From contig NZ_JBGFGL010000080.1 of NCBI RefSeq assembly GCF_041224425.1, positions 1 through 64,000 of the forward strand: a stretch of 64,000 nucleotides of DNA. The letters run 5' to 3'. The notes under the pieces were generated by a model that worked only from the letters and a program-made list of their open reading frames with translations, was not told where the DNA came from and ran no database searches. Within the stretch, counting starts at the first letter, position 1; every line of letters begins with the position of its first letter. Both the position numbers and the translations under genes were made by a program. Shown here in pieces: positions 18,321 to 26,985 of this stretch. Source of the DNA: Psychroserpens sp041224425 (GTDB taxonomy: Bacteria > Bacteroidota > Bacteroidia > Flavobacteriales > Flavobacteriaceae).

Positions 18321-20105
18321 ATGGAGAACAAAACGACTGACCTACTTAAGTTACAAGAAGAGGAAAACATCACATCCAGAGATCTTCTAAACGCAAGAAA
18401 AGAATATTTAAACACTACAAACAAAGAAGAGGGTTTCCAATGGTTAAATGAATACAGCCAACAATTTTTGGCTTCGGGTTACCTAACTGAAGGCGTTACA
18501 CCTAAGCAGCGTATTAGGGAAATTGCCGATAGAGCCGAACAAATCCTCAACATTCCTGGGTATTCCGACAAATTTTACAATTATATGTCTGAAGGGTTTT
18601 TCTCTTTAGCGTCTCCTGTATGGTCTAACTTTGGAAAAGAACGTGGTTTACCAATCAGTTGTTTTGGATCTCATATCGATGATGATATGGGTAACATTCT
18701 CTATACCCAATCTGAAGTAGGAATGATGTCTAAACTTGGAGGTGGAACTTCAGGTTATTTTGGTAAAATTCGCCATCGAGGTGCTCCTGTTAAAAATAAC
18801 GGACAAGCATCTGGTGCTGTGCATATCATGCAATTGTTTGAATCTATGGTTGACGTGGTTAGTCAAGGTTCTGTTCGTCGCGGACGATTTTCCCCATATT
18901 TACCAATTGAACATCCAGATATAAAAGAATTCCTTGAGATTGGTACTGAAGGTAATCCAATCCAACAATTGACGCATGGCGTAACTGTTACCAGCAAGTG
19001 GATGCAGGAGATGATTGATGGTGATGTTGAAAAACGCACCACATGGGCTAAAGTGCTACAAAGTCGTGGCGAAATGGGTTATCCTTATGTTTTCTTTACA
19101 GATAATGCCAATGCTGGAAAACCAGAGGTTTATAAAAACAAGGATTTAAGTATTCATGCGAGTAATCTTTGTACTGAAATCATGCTGCCATCCAATGACA
19201 ACTGGTCTTTTGTTTGTGTATTGTCAAGTATTAATGTATTACATTACGATAAGTGGAAAGATACAGATGCTGTTGAAACCATGATTTACTTCTTAGATGC
19301 TGTGATTACTGAATTTATAGAGAAATTAGAAGTGTATCGCGATTCTTCAGATCGTGAAGATCGTCAGACCTTCTTGTTTATGGAACGCGCTTATAATTTT
19401 GCCAAAGAAAATCGTGCGCTTGGTTTAGGTGTACTGGGATGGCACTCGTTATTGCAATCGAAAATGCATGCCTTCAATAGTCAAGAAGCGTTTAATTTAA
19501 ATCGTGAAATTTTTAAAACCATTAAAGAACGTTCTTATAAAGCTTCTGAAAGACTAGCTGACAAATTTGGCGAACCTGAAGTATTGAAAGGCTATGGACG
19601 AAGAAATACAACTTTAAATGCTGTCGCGCCAACTACGTCTTCAGCGTTTATTTTAGGACAGGTATCTCAAGGTATCGAACCGATTTGGTCCAACATTTAT
19701 GTGAAGGATATTGCAAAAATCAAGACGACCATCAAAAATCCTTTCCTCGAAGCATTATTGGAAGATAAAGGTCAGAATACCACTGAAGTTTGGAGAAGCA
19801 TTAGAGATATGGATGGTTCTGTTCAGCACTTGGATTTCTTAACGGAAAACGAAAAAGAAGTGTTCAAAACCTATTCAGAGATAGATCAGATGGATGTCAT
19901 TTACCAAGCAGCCAGTCGTCAGGAGTTTATTGATCAAGGACAATCGGTAAACATCATCGTTCATCCAGAGATGCCAGTGAAGGAAATCAACAACATTCAT
20001 GTTACAGCATGGAAACTTGGTTTAAAATCCTTGTATTACCAACACAGTATGAATGCTGCACAAAAGTTTAAGCAGAAAAAGGCTTGTACAAGTTGTGAGG
20101 CCTAA
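18321..20105 (+). CDS. nrdA: Ribonucleotide reductase catalytic subunit NrdA lacking an ATP-cone
   Basis: The 594-residue protein is much shorter than E. coli NrdA (761) because it starts directly at the helical domain (EYLNTTNKEEGFQWL) without an ATP-cone. The active-site residues are visible: Cys114 (PISCFGSH), the N282-C284-E286 triad (NLCTE) and a C-terminal CTSC pair (C589/C592) that re-reduces the active site. TTSSAFILGQVSQGIEP is also conserved. It reduces ribonucleoside diphosphates. Co-transcribed with nrdB. Overall-activity control must come from the cone on NrdB. Confidence 0.95.
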   Translation: MENKTTDLLKLQEEENITSRDLLNARKEYLNTTNKEEGFQWLNEYSQQFLASGYLTEGVTPKQRIREIADRAEQILNIPGYSDKFYNYMSEGFFSLASPVWSNFGKERGLPISCFGSHIDDDMGNILYTQSEVGMMSKLGGGTSGYFGKIRHRGAPVKNNGQASGAVHIMQLFESMVDVVSQGSVRRGRFSPYLPIEHPDIKEFLEIGTEGNPIQQLTHGVTVTSKWMQEMIDGDVEKRTTWAKVLQSRGEMGYPYVFFTDNANAGKPEVYKNKDLSIHASNLCTEIMLPSNDNWSFVCVLSSINVLHYDKWKDTDAVETMIYFLDAVITEFIEKLEVYRDSSDREDRQTFLFMERAYNFAKENRALGLGVLGWHSLLQSKMHAFNSQEAFNLNREIFKTIKERSYKASERLADKFGEPEVLKGYGRRNTTLNAVAPTTSSAFILGQVSQGIEPIWSNIYVKDIAKIKTTIKNPFLEALLEDKGQNTTEVWRSIRDMDGSVQHLDFLTENEKEVFKTYSEIDQMDVIYQAASRQEFIDQGQSVNIIVHPEMPVKEINNIHVTAWKLGLKSLYYQHSMNAAQKFKQKKACTSCEA

Positions 20106-20126
20106 AAACCAAATAATGATGCAAAT

Positions 20127-20160
20127 AAAAAACCACTCAAAATATTGAGTGGTTTTTTTT
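20127..20160 (+). terminator. Strong rho-independent terminator after nrdA
   Basis: AAAAAACCACTCAA pairs with TTGAGTGGTTTTTT around a short AATA loop and runs into eight Ts. The leftward tRNA gene ends immediately beyond it at 20162. Confidence 0.9.
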
Positions 20161-20161
20161 G

Positions 20162-20235
20162 CTCCTCAGACTGGGCTCGAACCAGTGACCCTCTGATTAA
20201 CAGTCAGATGCTCTAACCAACTGAGCTACTGAGGA
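20162..20235 (-). tRNA. tRNA-Asn (anticodon GTT)
   Basis: On the minus strand the acceptor arm TCCTCAG pairs with CTGAGGA, followed by discriminator G. The D-arm has AGCTCAGTTGGTTAGAGC. The anticodon stem CTGA/TCAG encloses loop CTGTTAA, so the anticodon is GTT. The T-loop is GGTTCGAGCC. No CCA is encoded. It is 74 nt long including the discriminator. Confidence 0.97.
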
Positions 20236-20323
20236 GTGTTTTTCTTCGCTTAAGCGAGCGCAAATATATATTATTTTTTAGGTTTAGCAAACAAAAAAAT
20301 TAAAAAATTAGTTTGTTATTTTA

Positions 20324-21649
20324 CTAAATCCAGTCATTCAAATTGGCAAAAAGAACCAATGTAATCAAGATTACAAAACCTACTAATTGTGCACGTTCCA
20401 AGAACTTTTCACTAGGTTTTCTGCCAGAAATCATTTCATATAGCAGAAACATCACATGACCTCCATCTAAAGCTGGAATTGGCAATAGGTTAAGGACTCC
20501 AAGCATAATCGACAGAAATGCAGTCAATACCCAAAAAGCCTGCCAGCTCCATACACTTGGGAAAATACTGTAAATGGCCTTAAAACCTCCAACACCTTTA
20601 TAAGCTCCTGTACTCGGATTGAAAATTGCTTTAAGCTGAGCACCATACTTCTTTAATGTATCTACAAAATCATGTGCTCCTGCCCCAAAACTTTCACCAA
20701 AAGTATAGGTCTTAGTGGCAATATCGTAATAGCCCAATTCTGCAAAGCGATCATCATCAATAGCTGGCCTAAAACCAAACCTTCCTTTTTCATCTACCTT
20801 AAGCTGTCTAGTAATTGTTTCTTCACCTCTTAAAAGCTCTACATCAACATTTTCATTTTTATAATCTGTCATTAAGGAATCTAATTGGTCAAAATACCTT
20901 AAAGGTTTCCCATCAATCTTTGTAATGATATCCTCAACCTTTATATCTGCTGATTTATTTTGTGAAGAATCAGAAATGACACCAACCATAAAAGGAATAC
21001 GTCTTTCAAAAAGACTCCTATCATCAGAAGATGATAGCTGGCCTAAAAAATCTTCCGGGAGTTGAATTTTTTCTTCCTTTCCGTTTCTACTAATTGTAAT
21101 GGATTCAGCACCAATAATATTTGAACGCACATCATAATCATTAACCACTTCCAAGTCATTTACTTTTAAAACCTTGTCTCCAGTTTTAAATCCGATATCC
21201 GTAAGTATTTTGTTTTCTACCCAATAGCCATCTTCCAAACTACTAACCTTAACGGTTTTATCGCCATATACGAAAGCTATAAAAACATAAATGACATAAG
21301 CTAAAATGAAATTCACCGTAACACCACCAAGCATAATGATTAATCGCTGCCAAGCTGGTTTTGAACGGAATTCCCAAGGCTGTGCAGGTTGTGCCATTTG
21401 TTCTTTGTCCATGCTCTCGTCAATCATTCCTGCAATCTTCACATAACCTCCTAGTGGCAACCAACCTATACCATAAACCGTTTCTCCTATTTTCTTTTTG
21501 AACAGGGAAAATTTAATATCAAAAAACAAATAAAATTTCTCAACTCTGGTTTTAAATGCTTTGGCAGGTATAAAATGGCCTAGCTCGTGAAGTACAATCA
21601 AAAGGGAAAGGCTCAATAAAAATTGTGATATTCGTATTACAAACTCCAT
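20324..21649 (-). CDS. rseP: RIP metalloprotease RseP (site-2 protease, M50)
   Basis: From the ATG at 21647-21649 the protein has 441 residues. The first membrane helix carries the zinc site HELGH (residues 21-25). PDZ-like domains follow (GFKTGDKVLKVNDLEV; KSADIKVEDIITKIDGKPL). The last part has NLLPIPALDGGH with the third zinc ligand. RseP enzymes cut membrane-spanning substrates such as anti-sigma factors after a first periplasmic cut. An upstream in-frame ATG at 21676 overlaps the predicted -7 box (21674-21681), so the shorter start is preferred. The two membrane anti-sigma-like proteins in this window are conceivable substrates (inference). Confidence 0.93.
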   Translation of the reverse strand: MEFVIRISQFLLSLSLLIVLHELGHFIPAKAFKTRVEKFYLFFDIKFSLFKKKIGETVYGIGWLPLGGYVKIAGMIDESMDKEQMAQPAQPWEFRSKPAWQRLIIMLGGVTVNFILAYVIYVFIAFVYGDKTVKVSSLEDGYWVENKILTDIGFKTGDKVLKVNDLEVVNDYDVRSNIIGAESITISRNGKEEKIQLPEDFLGQLSSSDDRSLFERRIPFMVGVISDSSQNKSADIKVEDIITKIDGKPLRYFDQLDSLMTDYKNENVDVELLRGEETITRQLKVDEKGRFGFRPAIDDDRFAELGYYDIATKTYTFGESFGAGAHDFVDTLKKYGAQLKAIFNPSTGAYKGVGGFKAIYSIFPSVWSWQAFWVLTAFLSIMLGVLNLLPIPALDGGHVMFLLYEMISGRKPSEKFLERAQLVGFVILITLVLFANLNDWI

Positions 21650-21673
21650 GTGTCTTGTCAAAATTTCAAGGCA

Positions 21674-21681
21674 CAAAAATA
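21674..21681 (-). promoter_or_regulatory. Promoter -7 element for rseP
   Basis: TATTTTTG on the minus strand matches TAnnTTTG. Transcription would start near 21670, about 20 nt before the ATG at 21649. This rules against the longer reading frame starting at 21676. Confidence 0.5.
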
Positions 21682-21722
21682 GTGTTTTGTAAGCATTTAG
21701 AAAACTATATTAGGAGTAATGG

Positions 21723-23654
21723 CTATTTTTTTAACAGCCTTTTATTAATAATGCCTTCACTTGTTTCCAACTGAATTAAAATCAAACCATCAGCAAAGTT
21801 TGAAAGATCTATTTGTTCGGTCCATTCAGATTCTAAAAGTAATTGACCAAGTGTATTATGCATTTTAATGGATTTCACTTGAAGCGCTTCAGGTTTTTTA
21901 AGGTTGATAACACCTGAGGTCGGATTAGGATAGATCTGAAATGATTCAATTTGATACGTATTCAGACTTAAGACATCATTATTTCTAGAAATAAGATCAA
22001 ATTCTGGGTCGAATAAGATAGTCTGCACTTCAAAAGCTACTGTTTCCGTAAATAATTGACCATTGGAGCTATGATCTAAAACCAAATCCTGAGTTTCACC
22101 TAGTGTTCCGATCAATCGAATCGGAACTGGTGCTTCAAAAAAATCGACAGAGGAATGGCTTTGTGTTTGCGATAATTGAATATTAATCTCATTTGCTGAA
22201 ACCTGATTCCAATTCACCGTATAACTAGGATATCCCTCATTATACAACCAATCATCAAAAAACTCGGTTAAATCTTCTCCTGAAGAAGCTTCAACAATAC
22301 TTATAAAATCTTCAGTTTTAGCATAAGCATAAGCATGCTCTGGAGTTGTTAAATAGGTTTGTAATGCTTGGAAAAAGTTGACATCGCCTAATTTTTTTCG
22401 CAGCATATGTAAAACCATCGCGCCTTTGTTATAGCTTAATCGTCCACTAAAAATTCGACTTACACTCAGTGTATCTACATCTGATAAATAGACTGCTCCT
22501 CCTGGATATGAGGTTATGGAGTTGTTCACCTGTTGTTTCCAAGTTCTAAAAACATCGTTGCCATCTAAGTTTTCATAAACCAAACCAGATAAATACGTTG
22601 CAAAACCTTCATTTAACCAAATATCTTTCCAGCTTCCACAGGTGATTTTATTTCCAAACCATTGATGTGCTAATTCATGGGCAATTAGATTTCTTCCATA
22701 GCTACCCATAAAAGATACTGTGGTATGTTCCATGCCTCCTCCAAATCCGAATTGTGCATGACCATATTTTTCATCTTCAAATGGATATGGTTCAAACAAA
22801 TTAATGAACAAATTCATGATATCAACCGTTACTGGAGTACTCGCCTGAGCTGAAGCAAAACTTTCAGGATACACATAATTTACAATATCGAATGGATTTC
22901 CATTATTCGGAACTTGGTGTGAATACACTTGATAATTGGTTACAGCAATTGCTATGAGATATGCTGGAATCGGGTAACGGTGTTTGTAATGTGTCGTTTT
23001 CTCATTGCCATTTACCACTTGACTCAGTTCCAATCCATTGGAAACAGCAACATATTCTTCGTTAGATGGATTGAATTGAGGCGAAGTAATTATCACATCT
23101 ACAGAATCAATCTTATCAATCAAATCTTGCTTACAAGGCCACCAAGCTTTGGCTCCATAAGGTTCAGACAAGGTCCATATGGTCGGATCTCCATTATGGG
23201 TTTGCTGAACAAAAGACCCAAATCCAGAAGTTACTGGGTTTCCCGAATAACTAATTGTAAGAGAATCTAATACATTAGCAGATTGAACCAAAGGAAGTGT
23301 AATCACCAACTCATCGTTTGCGTTTTGGGTAAACGCTAAACTATTACCTCTTTGCATGACTTGCGAAACGGTCATATTATCTGCTAAATCAAAAGTAATT
23401 TGAGTCATGTCTTCCTTAGCCACAAAATAACTAGTGACATCGCCACTGATGAATGCTACGGAAGGGTCTATATTTACATCCAGTCTATGATAACGCAAAT
23501 CATAATTTCCAGTATTCAGATTAGCACGGAACATCATTTGATTCAATGCCGATTTTGCTTCTGCTATCCTAACCTCTTCAAGAATCTTGTCAAGATCTTG
23601 GGCAAAAACATTACAACTGAACAAAAAACCGATAAAAAACAAGGTAAGTCTCAT
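21723..23654 (-). CDS. Secreted M1 family aminopeptidase with T9SS sorting domain
   Basis: From the ATG at 23652-23654 the protein has 643 residues and a signal peptide ending NVFAQ; a TTG 27 bp upstream is less likely. The M1 fold is shown by GGGMEHTT (usually GGMEN) and HELAHQW with the third zinc ligand in NEGFA exactly 18 residues on. The C-terminal ~75 residues are a Por sorting domain (IYPNPTSGVINL, IKMHNTLGQLL, GIINKRLLKK), so the enzyme should be secreted by the T9SS. It would remove N-terminal residues from peptides outside the cell. The gene lies upstream of rseP on the same strand, but rseP has its own promoter. Confidence 0.92.
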   Translation of the reverse strand: MRLTLFFIGFLFSCNVFAQDLDKILEEVRIAEAKSALNQMMFRANLNTGNYDLRYHRLDVNIDPSVAFISGDVTSYFVAKEDMTQITFDLADNMTVSQVMQRGNSLAFTQNANDELVITLPLVQSANVLDSLTISYSGNPVTSGFGSFVQQTHNGDPTIWTLSEPYGAKAWWPCKQDLIDKIDSVDVIITSPQFNPSNEEYVAVSNGLELSQVVNGNEKTTHYKHRYPIPAYLIAIAVTNYQVYSHQVPNNGNPFDIVNYVYPESFASAQASTPVTVDIMNLFINLFEPYPFEDEKYGHAQFGFGGGMEHTTVSFMGSYGRNLIAHELAHQWFGNKITCGSWKDIWLNEGFATYLSGLVYENLDGNDVFRTWKQQVNNSITSYPGGAVYLSDVDTLSVSRIFSGRLSYNKGAMVLHMLRKKLGDVNFFQALQTYLTTPEHAYAYAKTEDFISIVEASSGEDLTEFFDDWLYNEGYPSYTVNWNQVSANEINIQLSQTQSHSSVDFFEAPVPIRLIGTLGETQDLVLDHSSNGQLFTETVAFEVQTILFDPEFDLISRNNDVLSLNTYQIESFQIYPNPTSGVINLKKPEALQVKSIKMHNTLGQLLLESEWTEQIDLSNFADGLILIQLETSEGIINKRLLKK

Positions 23655-23722
23655 GAGTGAAATTTTCTTTTCTTTAAGCAATATGGCTTGTTAAATGTAC
23701 TGATTTTGTAACAAATGTGTCG

Positions 23723-23730
23723 TATTTTTG
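23723..23730 (+). promoter_or_regulatory. Promoter -7 element for the Sco gene
   Basis: TATTTTTG matches TAnnTTTG. The predicted start near 23734 excludes the upstream TTG at 23728 as initiator and supports the ATG at 23767, with a leader of ~33 nt. A TTTG at 23705-23708 is 14 bp upstream, short for a -33 element. Confidence 0.5.
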
Positions 23731-23766
23731 CATTTCAATCTTGTAACTTGCCTTAAAAATTCAACC

Positions 23767-24435
23767 ATGCTTAGGTTTTTTAAACAATTGAAATTCTTTT
23801 TCATTGCCTTAATTGTTCTGTCGGCTATTATCATCTTAGTGTTTTATAACATTCTTGATGTCGAGAAGCCATTGCCGATATACCAACCCAACCGAATTGA
23901 TGCTTCCTTGGTGGACAGTTCTATTCAGCACAAAAAGAAATATCACACCATTGCCGATTTCAAACTTATCAATCAAAATGGTGACACGATAACCCAAGAC
24001 ACCTACGAAGACAAAATTTATGTTGCCGATTTCTTTTTCACGACCTGTCAAACTATTTGTCCGATAATGACCGACCAAATGCATCGTGTTCAAGAGGAAA
24101 TCAAAGATGATGATGAGATTATGCTACTTTCACATTCTGTGACTCCTGAAATTGATTCTGTTGAACAATTGAAGCGGTATGCTATCGAAAAAGGCGTATT
24201 AGATCAAAAATGGAATCTCGTTACAGGTGACCGTAAACAGATTTATGACTTGGCAAGGAAATCTTATCTCGTTGTTAAGCATGACGATTCTGAAGATTAT
24301 GGGATGGTGCATACCGAAAACTTTGCACTTATTGACAAGAAAAGACAAATTAGAGGTATTTATAATGGCGTGAGTCCGACTTCTGTAGACTCACTTTTAC
24401 AAGATATCCAAAAGCTTAAAAAAGAATACCAATAG
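23767..24435 (+). CDS. Sco/SenC family copper-binding protein
   Basis: The 222-residue protein has one N-terminal membrane helix (FFFIALIVLSAIIILVF) and a periplasmic thioredoxin-like domain. The copper/redox motif TCQTICP (CxxxC) and the distal His in MVHTENFALID are the three Sco copper ligands. Sco proteins deliver copper to, or reduce, the CuA site of cytochrome c oxidase. No oxidase genes are nearby. feoA follows after 72 bp with a candidate promoter of its own. Confidence 0.92.
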   Translation: MLRFFKQLKFFFIALIVLSAIIILVFYNILDVEKPLPIYQPNRIDASLVDSSIQHKKKYHTIADFKLINQNGDTITQDTYEDKIYVADFFFTTCQTICPIMTDQMHRVQEEIKDDDEIMLLSHSVTPEIDSVEQLKRYAIEKGVLDQKWNLVTGDRKQIYDLARKSYLVVKHDDSEDYGMVHTENFALIDKKRQIRGIYNGVSPTSVDSLLQDIQKLKKEYQ

Positions 24436-24473
24436 TTTTGGGCTCACAATTTCATTAGGTTGAAATTTTCACT

Positions 24474-24481
24474 TATTTTTG
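24474..24481 (+). promoter_or_regulatory. Candidate promoter -7 element for feoAB
   Basis: TATTTTTG matches TAnnTTTG, with a predicted start near 24485, about 23 nt before the TTG start of feoA. A half-site-like TTAGGTTGAAA at 24455-24465 could contact a DtxR-type regulator, but no full palindrome is present. Confidence 0.4.
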
Positions 24482-24507
24482 CTTCTTTAAAATCAATCTA
24501 AATAAGC

Positions 24508-24741
24508 TTGCAGGTCACATTAGCGGACATAAAAAAGGGACAAATAGGCATTATTGCTGATGTTTCGTCTATTCATATTCCACTAAAACTTTTGGAAATG
24601 GGTTGTCTTCCAGGAAATGAAGTCGAGCTTTTGCAAGTCGCACCATTTGCTGATCCTATGTATCTCAATATCAACGGAACGCATCTGGCTATTAGAAAGG
24701 AAACTGCAATTCATATATTAATCGACATTACCAATGCCTAA
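24508..24741 (+). CDS. feoA: Ferrous iron transport protein FeoA
   Basis: The 77-residue protein is a single SH3-like FeoA domain (LADIKKGQIGIIADV, LLEMGCLPGNEVELL, MYLNINGTHLAIRKETA). FeoA assists FeoB, probably by binding its cytoplasmic G-domain region. The start is a TTG at 24508; there is no in-frame ATG upstream within the leader. The gene overlaps feoB by 8 bp, which implies translational coupling. Confidence 0.9.
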   Translation: MQVTLADIKKGQIGIIADVSSIHIPLKLLEMGCLPGNEVELLQVAPFADPMYLNINGTHLAIRKETAIHILIDITNA

Positions 24742-26833
24742 ACAAATTAATGTCGCACTTATCGGAAATCCGAATACAGGAAAAACCTCTGTTTTTAATG
24801 CGCTTACGGGTTTAAACCAAAAAGTAGGGAACTATCCTGGAATAACCGTTGAAAAAAAGGAAGGCATTTGTAAGTTGCCGAGAGGTCTCAAAGCCCATAT
24901 TATTGATCTTCCTGGAACATATAGCTTAAATGCCTCTTCACTTGATGAAAATGTAGTAATTGAACTACTTCTTAATAAGAAAGACAAAGATTTTCCAGAT
25001 GTAGCTGTTGTGGTTAGTGATGTTGAAAATTTGAAACGCAACCTTTTATTGTTTACCCAAATCAAGGATTTGGAGATACCAACCATTCTGGTCATTAATA
25101 TGTCTGACCGAATGAAATATAAAGGCATTTCTTTGGACATTCCTTATTTGGAAGAAACTTTAAATACCAAAATAGCTCTTATTAGTACTCGAAAAAATAC
25201 TGGTATTCAAAGCCTAAAAGATCTAATTGCCAAATATCAGGAACTTCCAACAAAACCTTGTTTGAATGCTTCTGATATTGATCGTGCTTATTTTGACAAG
25301 CTGAACAAAGCCTATCCTAATCAATTGCCTTATAAATTATGGTTGGTCATTACCCAAGATGTCAATTTTGGAAAAACCAATCGCCAGGAAATGGAAGACA
25401 TCCATAGCTTTAAAACTAAAAGCAATGCAGATATTAAACGCTTACAGCAAAAGGAAATCATCAAACGCTATCAATTCATAAATGACACCCTTAAAAAAGG
25501 ACAAACCATAGACCTTAAGTCGGCAAAGGATTTAAGAATCCGACTAGATCGAATCTTAACACATAAAGTTTGGGGCTATCTTATCTTTTTTATCATATTA
25601 CTGACCATCTTCCAAGCTATTTATGATTGGGCAGAAGTCCCTATGGATTTGATAGACACTGCCTTCGCTTCATTGAGCGAATGGACAAAAAACAGTTTGC
25701 CTGAAGGTGCTTTTACCAATTTGATTGCTGAAGGTATTATTCCTGGATTAGGTGGTATTGTTATTTTCATACCTCAAATTGCTTTTTTATTCTTGTTTAT
25801 TTCTGTTTTGGAAGAAAGTGGCTATATGAGCCGTGTGGTCTTTTTGATGGATCGTGTGATGCGTCGCTTCGGATTGAGCGGAAAAAGTGTCGTTCCATTG
25901 ATTTCAGGAACAGCATGTGCCATTCCAGCGATTATGGCAACCAGAAATATTGAAAGTTGGAAAGAACGCTTAATCACCATTTTGGTAACACCATTTACAA
26001 CTTGTTCAGCCAGATTACCAGTCTATTTAATTATCATTTCATTGGTGATTCCGCAAGGTCGTTTTTTGGGTCTTAGCTACCAAGCCTTAACCTTAATGCT
26101 ATTATACCTCATCGGTTTTGGAGCTGCTGTAGGTTCAGCGTATATTTTGAATAAGGTTTTAAAGATTAGAAGCAAAAGTTTTTTTGTGGTTGAAATGCCT
26201 AATTACAAACTACCATTATTTAAAAATGTAGCTTTAACTGTTGTTGAGAAAACCAAATCTTTTGTGTTTGGAGCAGGTAAAATCATTCTTGCAATTTCAA
26301 TCGTGCTTTGGTTTTTAGCTTCTTATGGTCCAGGAGAAGCATTTAATAATGCTGAAGACATTGTGAGAACAGAATATGCTTCCGAAAATCTTTCAGAAGA
26401 GGAATTACAACAAAAAATTGCTTCCCAAAAACTAGAACATTCGTTTATTGGTATCACTGGTCGTGCCATTGAACCTGTCATAAGACCTTTAGGTTACGAT
26501 TGGAAAATTGGAATTGCCATCGTCAGTTCCTTTGCTGCCAGAGAGGTTTTCGTCGGAACATTAGCCACTATTTACAGTGTTGGAAGTGATGAGGAAGACA
26601 CCATAAAAAACAGAATGGCTGGAGAAGTGAATCCTATTTTGGGCGGACCGTTATTCAATTTTGCAAGTGGTATTTCCTTATTGCTGTTTTATGCGTTTGC
26701 CATGCAGTGCATGAGTACTTTAGCCATTGTCAAACGGGAAACCAATAGCTGGAAATGGCCTACGCTCCAGCTTGTGGTTATGAGTGCTTTTGCTTATATT
26801 ATTGCATTAATCGCCTTTCAATTACTCAAATAA
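24734..26833 (+). CDS. feoB: Ferrous iron transporter FeoB
   Basis: The 699-residue protein has an N-terminal G domain: G1 GNPNTGKTS near residues 11-19, G3 DLPGTYS and G4 NMSD. A helical GDI-like segment follows, then a polytopic membrane part with the two Gate repeats (SGTACAIPAIMATRN; SSFAAREVFVGTL) and CSARLPVY. It imports Fe2+ across the inner membrane. Its GTPase domain gives specificity and control. It is the second gene of feoA-feoB-feoP-like and has full family length. Confidence 0.96.
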   Translation: MPKQINVALIGNPNTGKTSVFNALTGLNQKVGNYPGITVEKKEGICKLPRGLKAHIIDLPGTYSLNASSLDENVVIELLLNKKDKDFPDVAVVVSDVENLKRNLLLFTQIKDLEIPTILVINMSDRMKYKGISLDIPYLEETLNTKIALISTRKNTGIQSLKDLIAKYQELPTKPCLNASDIDRAYFDKLNKAYPNQLPYKLWLVITQDVNFGKTNRQEMEDIHSFKTKSNADIKRLQQKEIIKRYQFINDTLKKGQTIDLKSAKDLRIRLDRILTHKVWGYLIFFIILLTIFQAIYDWAEVPMDLIDTAFASLSEWTKNSLPEGAFTNLIAEGIIPGLGGIVIFIPQIAFLFLFISVLEESGYMSRVVFLMDRVMRRFGLSGKSVVPLISGTACAIPAIMATRNIESWKERLITILVTPFTTCSARLPVYLIIISLVIPQGRFLGLSYQALTLMLLYLIGFGAAVGSAYILNKVLKIRSKSFFVVEMPNYKLPLFKNVALTVVEKTKSFVFGAGKIILAISIVLWFLASYGPGEAFNNAEDIVRTEYASENLSEEELQQKIASQKLEHSFIGITGRAIEPVIRPLGYDWKIGIAIVSSFAAREVFVGTLATIYSVGSDEEDTIKNRMAGEVNPILGGPLFNFASGISLLLFYAFAMQCMSTLAIVKRETNSWKWPTLQLVVMSAFAYIIALIAFQLLK

Positions 26834-26977
26834 ATGAATACAATCATCCAAAATATACTTGTCTTCATTACTTTGGCTTTAGCGCTTCAATATCTCATTC
26901 GCAAGTTCGTTTTGCCGACACGAAAAACACCTTCTTCTAAGGGTTGTAGTGACAATGACAGTTGTGGTTGTCATTAA
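26834..26977 (+). CDS. FeoB-associated Cys-rich membrane protein, 47 residues
   Basis: The ATG directly follows the feoB stop codon (TAAATG). The 47-residue product has one membrane helix (IIQNILVFITLALALQYLI), a basic stretch (RKFVLPTRK), and a C-terminus with three Cys and a final His (GCSD, SCGCH). This matches the FeoB-associated Cys-rich (FeoP-like) family, proposed to help FeoB trimerise or handle iron. Such small genes are easily missed by gene callers. It ends 8 bp before the convergent S9 peptidase gene. Confidence 0.85.
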   Translation: MNTIIQNILVFITLALALQYLIRKFVLPTRKTPSSKGCSDNDSCGCH

Positions 26978-26985
26978 CAAGCCTC

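Noticed and set aside
24421..24510. A DtxR/Fur box or riboswitch before feoA
   Set aside because: Only a half-site-like TTAGGTT is present, with no palindrome, Fur-type hexamer array or stable RNA fold.
26755..26940. Open frame overlapping the end of feoB and the 47-codon gene
   Set aside because: The other frame holds feoB and the FeoB-associated protein with clear features. This one is a shadow.
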